In this document: positions 1 to 5,694 of the stretch, piece after piece
Layout: each line of letters opens with the position of its first letter
Numbering within the stretch: position 1 is the stretch's first letter
From: Gammaproteobacteria bacterium
GTDB lineage: Bacteria > Pseudomonadota > Gammaproteobacteria > Steroidobacterales > Steroidobacteraceae
DNA: 5,694 nucleotides
Assembly: GCA_025350345.1 (NCBI GenBank)
Contig: JANXYA010000011.1
Location: forward strand, 1 to 5,694
Direction: 5' to 3'
Position numbers and translations under genes: made by a program
Notes under the pieces: model-generated
Told to the model about the DNA's origin: nothing
What the model saw: the letters and a program-made list of their open reading frames with translations, nothing else
Databases searched by the model: none

Positions 1-1
1 A

Positions 2-328
2 CCGGATTCGACGCTGCGCTGGTACAAGGAGCTGATCGCGTTGCGCCGAACACAGCCCGCCCTGCGTGACGGTGCGATCACGATGCTGGATCGCCGCAAT
101 ACGCAGGTTCTGTCGTACCTGCGCCGTACGGATTCGGGCGAGGCCGTGATCGTTGCCATGAATTTCACGGCGCAGCCGCAGACAATCTCCCCGGACCTGT
201 CCGGGAGCGGCGCAGCGTCGTCCAGCGTCAGAACGCTCCTCACTGATGCGCCGGAGCTGCGCTCGGCGAGTTCCGCGCAGGGACTGAGCCTGCCGCCATA
301 CGCGACCTGGATCGCCAAAGTGCGTTGA
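2..328 (+). CDS. GH13 alpha-glucosidase / alpha-amylase family enzyme, C-terminal fragment
   Basis: This is the last 108 residues of an enzyme whose start and catalytic barrel lie left of the window. The frame is open from base 2 and ends at TGA 326-328. The opening residues read TLRWYKELIALRRTQPALRDG, the helix and turn that follow the catalytic barrel in oligo-1,6-glucosidases, alpha-glucosidases and trehalose-6-phosphate hydrolases. The rest fits the small C-terminal beta-sandwich: a strand pattern ending in VIVAMNFTAQP, then LPPYATWIAKVR at the end, where family members usually have a 'lPPyeavvl'-like last strand. Such enzymes hydrolyse alpha-1,4 or alpha-1,6 glucosidic bonds in maltose-type sugars. 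The catalytic residues are not in the window, so substrate and location (cytoplasmic or periplasmic) cannot be decided. It is convergent with the next gene. A TTG at 41 could be mistaken for a start, but homology continues upstream of it. Confidence 0.85.
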   Translation, partial: PDSTLRWYKELIALRRTQPALRDGAITMLDRRNTQVLSYLRRTDSGEAVIVAMNFTAQPQTISPDLSGSGAASSSVRTLLTDAPELRSASSAQGLSLPPYATWIAKVR

Positions 329-407
329 GAACGGGGGGCGTGCTGAATCCGGCGTGCTCAGCCGCTCCGGCCGGTGACCACCGCCTCCACCGCCGCCCGA
401 CCTGCAG

Positions 408-1751
408 CTACGGCGCCCCAAGTCGAGGTTGGCTGGTGGGTTCGGCCGCCGCAGTCACAAAGGTGACGGGTACCATGCTGTAGCGGTAGAAGATCGGGTT
501 TGTCCAGTCTCCGGCTACCGCGATAAAAGCCTGTAAGCCCTGGCCGGTCCGCGATTGGAATTTGGCCACCACCCTTGGGATATACCATCCCTGTGGCTGG
601 CTGAGGATGACCTTGATCCGAGTCCATGGCCCCCAGGGTTTGGGCGATTCGTAAAATGCAAACTCGGTCGCGTCGATCTTGCCCGCATGACCGTTGCCGA
701 TGGGATAGTACCAGCTGACGAGGACATACCTGTTCAATGCGGGCAGATAGGTAGCCCCCGCTTCACCACACTGTCCCGGGGCATTGATGATGAGTGCTGC
801 ATTGTTCATCTCCGAAGTCCAGCTCGAATCCTGCATACCGTCTCCACCCTTGTAGAATCTCCAGTCGGCAGCATTCAAGGCACCGATTTTCGATCTGGCG
901 ACACGCCCCAGTATGTAATCGTCGCCATTGTCCCAAAACCCGTTATTTGATATCGCGTAAACATAGCGTTCAGCCTTGTCTACCGTCGCCGCGGCATACT
1001 CTCTTCCAAAGTGAATGAAGAATGGCGTGGCAAATCGCATGCCCGGAAACATCGGGCGGTCGCGATTCTCCTTCATCGGTCTTGACCAATTCAGACCGTG
1101 ATCGCTGGATTTTATGATGCTCGAGTTGATACGTGTCTGCCTTCCTCCGTAACCAGTATCGACATACCGATCCATTCCGATTGACATGTAGAGCGTCCCA
1201 TCAATCGCTAGGCTCCCTCCGCTTTTCCAGTTCCTGCCATCTGTCGCATTCGGTGCATTCATTTCGCCATATTCGTCCATGACGTTTTGCAGCTGCCCCG
1301 TCAGAGTCCGAGGATCGTTTCCAGAAATCCGGTTAAAACCAATATTTCTCTTGAGCGTACCGAAGCCGGCACCATCGTTGACGGCCGCATACAGCGCATC
1401 ATCCTGCGCCCAGGTGGGGTCCCATGAATCACCGCCAGCTTCGAAGTAAGTCGGCGTTCCCATCTGCACATCCACGATGGGGACTGAATCCTTCCGCGTC
1501 GACGTCTGATGTTCAGCACGTACGGATTGAGCAAAGAGGCCGGCGATCACCACCGCAAGATACTTCGGAAGGGTCTTGCAGATCTCCCGCGCAGAACTCA
1601 TTGCGGAACTGGACCGTCGGACACGAACACCAAGCATGGGATCCCGCTGGCAAACGACGCGCGACGCCACGGCAGCCAGGGTCCCCGGAGACTCAACTTC
1701 CGGCGTCTCGTCTTCTTCCTCCACCATTCTGCCCACCAGGCGTTCAGTCAT
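408..1751 (-). CDS. Exported beta-propeller-like protein, DUF4185-type, function unknown
   Basis: The protein is 447 residues from ATG 1751, ending in TAG. From the start used here, residues 51-79 look like a Sec signal: basic residues, a hydrophobic stretch LAVVIAGLFAQ, then SVRA before EHQ. The mature part has repeated Trp/Gly-rich blocks typical of a beta-propeller: GGDSWDPTWAQDD near 106-118, an Asp-box SSDHGLNW near 215-222, SNNGFWDNGDDYILGR near 268-283, PGQCGEAGATYLP near 325-337, SWYYP near 346-350 and ESPKPWGPWT near 368-377. These resemble the DUF4185 group, related to five-bladed glycosidase-like propellers. No catalytic triad could be assigned and no reaction is known. This start was chosen for its AGGGAG site, but it leaves a 50-residue charged leader before the signal. 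ATG 1601 would give a normal 397-residue secreted precursor but lacks a clear ribosome site. ATG 1766 is a third option. Sampled 60-base blocks are 48-52% GC (31/60 at 961-1020, 29/60 at 1321-1380), against about 60-70% in the neighbouring genes. The existence of the gene is secure. The family name is recalled from motif pattern and is moderately sure. Confidence 0.72.
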   Translation of the reverse strand: MTERLVGRMVEEEDETPEVESPGTLAAVASRVVCQRDPMLGVRVRRSSSAMSSAREICKTLPKYLAVVIAGLFAQSVRAEHQTSTRKDSVPIVDVQMGTPTYFEAGGDSWDPTWAQDDALYAAVNDGAGFGTLKRNIGFNRISGNDPRTLTGQLQNVMDEYGEMNAPNATDGRNWKSGGSLAIDGTLYMSIGMDRYVDTGYGGRQTRINSSIIKSSDHGLNWSRPMKENRDRPMFPGMRFATPFFIHFGREYAAATVDKAERYVYAISNNGFWDNGDDYILGRVARSKIGALNAADWRFYKGGDGMQDSSWTSEMNNAALIINAPGQCGEAGATYLPALNRYVLVSWYYPIGNGHAGKIDATEFAFYESPKPWGPWTRIKVILSQPQGWYIPRVVAKFQSRTGQGLQAFIAVAGDWTNPIFYRYSMVPVTFVTAAAEPTSQPRLGAP

Positions 1752-1763
1752 AACCTTCTCCCT
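1752..1763 (-). promoter_or_regulatory. Ribosome binding site deciding the start of the DUF4185-type gene
   Basis: On the minus strand AGGGAG (1758-1763) stands six bases before ATG 1749-1751, an ideal Shine-Dalgarno spacing. The in-frame ATG at 1764-1766 has only GAGG three to four bases before it. ATG 1599-1601, which would put a signal peptide right at the N-terminus, has no purine-rich site before it. The site therefore favours 1751 on translation signals, while protein architecture favours 1601. Confidence 0.5.
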
Positions 1764-1969
1764 CATGGCCCTCGGCTACGTTGGCAGAGAGGGTGGGTGC
1801 TGGCAAACAGGGTCCAGAAAGTACACGCACGAGCGCTTACGAGCAGGAGTTTCCATCGCACGGTTGACCGGTTCAGGGCTAAATTCCGCCCAATCAGTCC
1901 CCCGAATCCGGTCGCTATCCTGGGACAGTTCCGATTGCTGCCGGGCGTCATCGCCTCTCAACGCGCGCC

Positions 1970-3640
1970 TCAGGAAAAGAACTTGGTGACGTTCAACAGC
2001 GTGCGATAGACGCCCCAGACCAATGGCAGGCTGACCGCTAGCCAGGCGAGCAGGACCGTGACAGGGCTGCTGCGACCTGGGGGCGCCCCGGAACTCTTGA
2101 CCTCGGTCGCGGCCGCACGCTCATGCGCGAGTCGCTGTTCCTCAGCGAGTTCGGCCGGGGTCATGAACCACTTGTCGGCGAGCGGTCGCACCAGCAGGTT
2201 GCACACCAGGCCGATCGCCAGCATGCCCACCAGCAGGTACATCGTCTGGTTGTAGACCTGCTCGCGCGGAACGCCAATGCGCAGCTGGTACTCGCGCATG
2301 TAGTTCACGACCACCGGACCGAGGATGCCTGCCGTGGACCAGGCCGTGAGCAGGCGGCCGTGGATGGCCCCGACCATCTGGGTCCCGAACAGGTCTGAAA
2401 GGTAGGCCGGCACGGTGGCAAAGCCGCCGCCGTACATGCTGAGGATGACGCAAAACGCAGCCACGAACATCAGCTTGTTGCCCGCCATGGCGCTGATCGG
2501 GACGCTCGCGTACATGAGGCCGCCGAGCACGAAGAACACGACGTAGGTCATCTTTCGCCCGAGCCGGTCCGAGAGGCTCGCCCAAAATATTCTGCCGCCA
2601 ATGTTGAACAGGCTCAGCAGCGCGGTGAAACCCGCCGCCACTGTGGCTACGGCGACCAGCGACGGTTGGTCGAGCTCGCCCAGCTTCAGGTGCTGACCGA
2701 TCAGCTGGCCGCCAAAGACTTCCTGGAGCATCGGGCTGGCCATGCCGATTACCCCGATGCCGGCCGACACGTTCATGCACAACACCATCCACACCAGCCA
2801 GAACTGCGGAATGCCCCAGACGTTTCTGACGTGCACGTGCCGGCTGGTGATCATGGCCGTGCCGGCGCCGGTCGGACGAGAGGTCCAGCCCCTGGGTTGC
2901 CAGCCACCGGGCGGCACGCGATAGCCGAGCGCGCCGCCGATCATGAATAGGAAGTAGATCGCGGCCAGCACGAGCAACGCCGGCGCGACGCCGACGCTGG
3001 TGGGCGTTGCGAAGTGCCGCATGAGATCATCGGCGAGCGGCGAGCCGATCATCGCGCCCCCGCCGAAGCCCATGATTGCCATGCCGGTCGCCATGCCGCG
3101 CCGGTCCGGGAACCACTTGATCAGCATCGAGACGGGCGAGATGTAGCCGAGCCCGAGGCCGATGCCGCCGATCAGGCCCGAGCCGAGCCAGAGCATCCAC
3201 AACTGGTGCACGTGCACGCCAGCCGCCGAGATCACGAGCCCGCCGCACCAGCACAGTGCCGAGACGACGCCGGCCTTGCGCGGCCCGGCGTGCTCCACCC
3301 AGCCGCCCCAGAGGGCGGCCGAGGAGCCCAGAAACACGAAAAACAAGGTGTACATCCAGCCGAGGCTCGAAATGCGCCAGTCACAGGTCGTGGTGAACAG
3401 CTCCGTGACCAGGCTCATGTCGCCCAGGCAGGCCAGGGATTGTTTGATGCCGAGCGCCTTCGATAGCGGCAGCCAGAACACCGAGAACCCATAGGCCATG
3501 CCAATGCACAGGTGGATCGCGAGTGCCGCGGGTGGCAATCGCCAGCGATTGAAATTCGCCGGCGCGATCGTACGTTGCTTGGATAGGAATCCGCCGTCGT
3601 TGGGTCTGGCCGGAATCTGGTCCGATGCTTCTGGTGACAC
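1970..3640 (-). CDS. OFA-family MFS transporter (oxalate/formate antiporter-like), probable carboxylate carrier
   Basis: This is a 556-residue inner-membrane carrier of the major facilitator superfamily. OFA traits are TM1 with IHLCIGMAYGFSVFWLPLS (about 42-60), the TM4-TM5 link LIKWFPDRRGMATGMAIMGFGGG (start 173), and the motif-A copy SLSDRLGRK (355-363) between TM8 and TM9. Approximate helices are 36-58, 94-114, 122-141, 147-170, 183-204, 218-240, 278-302, 327-346, 366-385, 388-410, 425-447 and 466-486, plus an extra C-terminal helix at 525-545 after a charged stretch. The TM1-TM2 loop is long (about 61-92) and holds Cys71 and Cys86. The family includes OxlT, which exchanges oxalate for formate, but most members have other or unknown substrates. 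TM11 here has no lysine, the residue OxlT uses there, so oxalate is not a safe call. Start: GTG 3638-3640, with GGGAGG seven bases upstream. It lies 235 bases after the TIM-barrel gene and probably has its own promoter. Family assignment is firm; substrate is unknown. Confidence 0.9.
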   Translation of the reverse strand: MSPEASDQIPARPNDGGFLSKQRTIAPANFNRWRLPPAALAIHLCIGMAYGFSVFWLPLSKALGIKQSLACLGDMSLVTELFTTTCDWRISSLGWMYTLFFVFLGSSAALWGGWVEHAGPRKAGVVSALCWCGGLVISAAGVHVHQLWMLWLGSGLIGGIGLGLGYISPVSMLIKWFPDRRGMATGMAIMGFGGGAMIGSPLADDLMRHFATPTSVGVAPALLVLAAIYFLFMIGGALGYRVPPGGWQPRGWTSRPTGAGTAMITSRHVHVRNVWGIPQFWLVWMVLCMNVSAGIGVIGMASPMLQEVFGGQLIGQHLKLGELDQPSLVAVATVAAGFTALLSLFNIGGRIFWASLSDRLGRKMTYVVFFVLGGLMYASVPISAMAGNKLMFVAAFCVILSMYGGGFATVPAYLSDLFGTQMVGAIHGRLLTAWSTAGILGPVVVNYMREYQLRIGVPREQVYNQTMYLLVGMLAIGLVCNLLVRPLADKWFMTPAELAEEQRLAHERAAATEVKSSGAPPGRSSPVTVLLAWLAVSLPLVWGVYRTLLNVTKFFS

Positions 3641-3647
3641 GAAGTTT

Positions 3648-3656
3648 CCTCCCTCC
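3648..3656 (-). promoter_or_regulatory. Strong ribosome binding site for the GTG start of the OFA transporter
   Basis: On the minus strand the run GGAGGGAGG ends seven bases before GTG 3638-3640. It contains two overlapping Shine-Dalgarno cores and is the reason for accepting a GTG start. The next methionine codons fall inside TM1, too late to be the start. Confidence 0.75.
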
Positions 3657-3875
3657 GCCCTGCCGATTCGACGGCGCCGCCATGACGCGTGGGTGCATTA
3701 CCCGGGCGGGTCCACTGTCGCCACCTCGCCGCGCACGCTGCAGCTCAATGCGGGGAGTGTACCCGGGCTGCCAACCCACCGACCACCTATGGGGTGCACC
3801 TCAGTCCGATCAGCACAAAAGGAATCGCCATGCCGGACATGCCAGGAGAGGGACGGCTTCAATGTCCCGCCGCTG

Positions 3876-5117
3876 TCAGGAACGGTAGGCCTCGCGACCC
3901 ACGCCCTGGACCGCAATGCCCTGCGCCGCCAACACCTCATGCTGAAGCGCGTACATCGCCGCCGCCGCCTCGTCTATCGCTCGAGTGAATGCGAGGGATC
4001 CCGCCAGTATGGGCGCCAACTTGTCCTTGTCCTGGATTCTGGCCTTCGGGTATTCGTGCTCGACAACGAGGTAGGTCTTCGCGGGATCGATACTCAGCAG
4101 CTCTCGCGCCGCCAATTGATGATCGAGCCAATCGACGGTGCGGTTCTGCAGATAGGCGAGCGGATCGTGACGCGCCGTGCCCGGCAGTTCGTGTTCGGCC
4201 AGGACCGTCTGTTTCTTCCAGGCCTGCGCTTGATCGCTGGCCGCTTGGGCGGGCTGGCCACCCTGCCAATCACCCCGCTCCAGCGTTTGCCCGCCGTACC
4301 CCCAGGCGGAGACGCCGCGCGCGTCGATCACCTGCCCCTTGACGTGAAAGCCGCCGATTAGGAAGTTGTAGCCGCTGTCCTTCAGAAACTGGAAAAGCGA
4401 ACGCGAGTCCTGGCCCATCAGGATGGCATGCGACGGATCATAGTGGATGCGAAATTGATCTCCGACCCCGTGCCGTTCACAAATGCGGTGCAGTGCGATC
4501 CAGGGACCTGGCGCGTAGGCAATGTTGTTGTGCCACTTGTCGGTGATGTTCCAGCCGGGCATGGGGCATTGCTCGACCCGGTAAGTCAGGCCGCGCACCT
4601 TGGCCTCCTGCAGGAGCGGGATAAAGGTCTGCTCGAACATCAAGAGATTGGCATCCATCTCGAGCTGCACATTGCGGCCAACAAAGCCGCATACCGCGTC
4701 AGTGCCGAGCAATACGGCGGCGTCGAACACGCGCACCATGAACTCATGCTTTCTGCGCCGGGTCGCCTCATCGGCGACCAGCATGTTGTCGAAATAGGCG
4801 AGATCGGACAGCCCGACCCCGCTGTCACGCATGGCAGCGAGCACCCGTGTGGCCCGCTTGGGCGTAAACGGCTCGCGCAGGTCGAGCGTATTGGCCACCG
4901 GATCGAGCATCGCGCCTGCCGGCACGTCGCTGCGGGTCGGATGGAGTGCTGCCGAGAGCTGGATGTAGGGACTGCCCACCTGCCGCGCAAACGCCAGCCA
5001 CTCCTCGATGGCGAGATCGGGATCGGCATCTCGCCGGGCACGCGGAGTCAACTCCTGCAATGCCGCCGTGAGCAGGCTGAGACGCATGAACTTCGGAGCA
5101 AACTTCCGGATCTCCAT
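3876..5117 (-). CDS. Sugar isomerase/epimerase, xylose-isomerase-like TIM barrel
   Basis: The protein is 413 residues, predicted cytoplasmic, with no signal peptide or membrane helix. It belongs by pattern to the AP-endonuclease-2 / xylose-isomerase-like barrel fold (sugar phosphate isomerase/epimerase, IolE/YcjR-like). Candidate metal ligands appear in the expected order at strand ends: Glu182 in YRVEQCPMPGWN, Asp227 and His230 in YDPSHAILMGQD, His258 in GGFHVKGQVID, and Glu353 or Glu355 in VVEHEYP. Family members use a divalent metal to move a carbonyl or invert a carbon in a free, phosphorylated or keto sugar. At 413 residues it is longer than the usual 260-320. Most of the excess is an insertion of roughly 80 residues between His258 and the last glutamate, rich in Gly, Gln and Trp (about 265-345). 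Start ATG 5115-5117 has GAGG seven bases upstream. It follows the symporter-like gene by 83 bases on the same strand and is likely co-transcribed, suggesting that it acts on an imported sugar or nucleoside-derived compound. The exact substrate cannot be read from sequence. Confidence 0.88.
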   Translation of the reverse strand: MEIRKFAPKFMRLSLLTAALQELTPRARRDADPDLAIEEWLAFARQVGSPYIQLSAALHPTRSDVPAGAMLDPVANTLDLREPFTPKRATRVLAAMRDSGVGLSDLAYFDNMLVADEATRRRKHEFMVRVFDAAVLLGTDAVCGFVGRNVQLEMDANLLMFEQTFIPLLQEAKVRGLTYRVEQCPMPGWNITDKWHNNIAYAPGPWIALHRICERHGVGDQFRIHYDPSHAILMGQDSRSLFQFLKDSGYNFLIGGFHVKGQVIDARGVSAWGYGGQTLERGDWQGGQPAQAASDQAQAWKKQTVLAEHELPGTARHDPLAYLQNRTVDWLDHQLAARELLSIDPAKTYLVVEHEYPKARIQDKDKLAPILAGSLAFTRAIDEAAAAMYALQHEVLAAQGIAVQGVGREAYRS

Positions 5118-5124
5118 ACGAGTT

Positions 5125-5144
5125 CCTCAAAGACTCCGTGTCTT
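5125..5144 (-). promoter_or_regulatory. Ribosome binding site of the TIM-barrel gene with a small adjoining dyad
   Basis: GAGG (5125-5128, minus strand) lies seven bases before ATG 5115-5117. Immediately upstream, AAGAC (5140-5144) and GTCTT (5130-5134) could pair around the five-base loop ACGGA, ending one base before the Shine-Dalgarno core. The ribosome site is well supported. A regulatory role for this five-pair hairpin is only a possibility, since such short dyads arise by chance. Confidence 0.45.
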
Positions 5145-5200
5145 CGCGCGATCTACTCCCCGGAGCCTCGGCCCTGCCCCCGCCCTTGCCCCTCCAGGCC

Positions 5201-5694
5201 TCACGGCTGATTCCGGGCAGCACCGCCATAGGCCGCTCTGTCATTGCGGAACATGGCCATGAACAGCAGGAACACAACGACTGCAAACAGGGCCGGAGCA
5301 AGCCATATCGCCGTCCAATCGCGCACGCCCTGAACGGCGTAGTGACTGGCAATCTGTCCTGCCGCCCAGAAGCCCACCAGCATGCCCACACCGTAGGTCG
5401 CGAGCGTGATCATCCCCTGCGCGGCGCTCTTACACCTCTCACCGGCCTTGGAGTCAGTGTAAATCTGGCCGGACACAAAGAAGAAGTCGTAACACACGCC
5501 GTGCAGGGCGATGCCGAGGAGCAACATCCACACCAGATTGCCTGAATTGCCGTACGCAAACAGGGCATAGCGCACCGCCCAGGCCAGCATGCCCACCAGC
5601 AACGTCCCTTTCATGCCGACTCGCAGGAGGAATAGCGGGATCAGCAGCATGAACAGCACCTCAGACATCTGGCCCAGGGTCTGCTTTCCAGTGG
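5201..5694 (-). CDS. Nucleoside/H+ symporter (NupG-type) MFS transporter, C-terminal part
   Basis: These are the last 163 residues of an inner-membrane carrier that continues beyond the right edge. The frame is open through 5694 and ends at TGA 5201-5203. The fragment carries about five helices, presumably TM8 to TM12. It matches E. coli NupG block by block, from memory: GQMSEVLFMLLIPLFL, then AWAVRYALFAYG, YDFFFVSGQIY, SAAQGM, and DWTAIW followed by FMAMF near the end. NupG and XapB import nucleosides with protons. Homologues beside sugar isomerases and oxidoreductases, common in other phyla, may instead carry glycosides or other sugars. Here the carrier stands 83 bases before a sugar isomerase/epimerase on the same strand, which supports an uptake and breakdown pair. 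The ATG at 5668 is internal, because the conserved block TGKQTLGQ lies in frame upstream of it. Family assignment is strong; substrate is uncertain. Confidence 0.9.
   Translation of the reverse strand, partial: TGKQTLGQMSEVLFMLLIPLFLLRVGMKGTLLVGMLAWAVRYALFAYGNSGNLVWMLLLGIALHGVCYDFFFVSGQIYTDSKAGERCKSAAQGMITLATYGVGMLVGFWAAGQIASHYAVQGVRDWTAIWLAPALFAVVVFLLFMAMFRNDRAAYGGAARNQP

Noticed and set aside
329..407. Possible terminator between the convergent GH13 and DUF4185-type genes
   Set aside because: The gap is GC-rich, but only imperfect pairing with a two-base loop (around 369-385) is visible and no T-run follows in either direction.
1763..1969. Small open frames in the gap between the OFA gene and the DUF4185-type gene
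   Set aside because: The candidates of about 60 codons are mutually overlapping and low in recognisable structure. No good ribosome site, terminator or promoter could be read in this stretch.
2142..2792. Minus-strand 216-codon frame inside the OFA gene
   Set aside because: It is a shifted frame of the transporter gene with an Arg/His/Pro-rich translation and no domain; the transporter frame is continuous, so it is not a frameshifted piece either.
3756..3761. Possible -10 box TACACT (minus strand) upstream of the OFA gene
   Set aside because: The hexamer and the preceding GGG are plausible, but no matching -35 element stands 16-18 bases upstream, so it is too weak to call a promoter.
3498..4361. 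Plus-strand 287-codon open frame spanning the gap and the 3' half of the TIM-barrel gene
   Set aside because: It is antisense to two well-supported genes, its translation is Arg/Pro/Gly-rich with no recognisable domain, and GC-rich DNA commonly leaves such frames open.
4428..5210. Plus-strand 260-codon frame opposite the TIM-barrel gene
   Set aside because: It is the antisense shadow of a gene with clear metal-site motifs, and its translation shows no family resemblance.

Overview
The window looks like a piece of chromosome from a Gram-negative, heterotrophic bacterium, probably a Pseudomonadota from soil or a similar habitat. The reasons are GC-rich coding DNA with strong GGAGG-type ribosome binding sites, a NupG-type nucleoside/H+ symporter homologue, an OFA-family MFS carrier and a GH13 alpha-glucosidase. 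The organism cannot be named from the sequence. Every gene supports carbohydrate or small-molecule uptake and breakdown. No RNA gene, mobile element, CRISPR array, integrase or phage gene is visible.

Layout: (1) Bases 2-328, plus strand, hold the C-terminal end of a GH13 alpha-glucosidase-type enzyme cut by the left edge. (2) Bases 408-1751, minus strand, hold an exported, beta-propeller-like protein resembling the DUF4185 group. It converges on the GH13 gene across a 79-base gap. (3) Bases 1970-3640, minus strand, hold a 556-residue OFA-family MFS transporter with a GTG start. (4) Bases 3876-5117, minus strand, hold a 413-residue sugar isomerase/epimerase with a xylose-isomerase-like TIM barrel. 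(5) Bases 5201-5694, minus strand, hold the C-terminal part of a nucleoside/H+ symporter-type MFS carrier cut by the right edge.

The four minus-strand genes run in the same direction, with gaps of 83, 235 and 218 bases in transcription order. The symporter-like carrier and the TIM-barrel enzyme are the closest pair and most plausibly share a transcript: one would import a sugar or nucleoside-like compound and the other would isomerise or epimerise it or a derivative. The OFA carrier and the DUF4185-like protein are far enough from their upstream neighbours to have their own promoters, but no convincing promoter could be read. No gap between genes exceeds 300 bases.

The least understood part is the DUF4185-like gene. 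It is visibly less GC-rich than its neighbours, has an ambiguous start and has no known reaction. I see no clear sign of an undescribed multi-gene system. The points worth a second look are this gene, the insertion in the TIM-barrel enzyme and the unusual first periplasmic loop of the OFA carrier.
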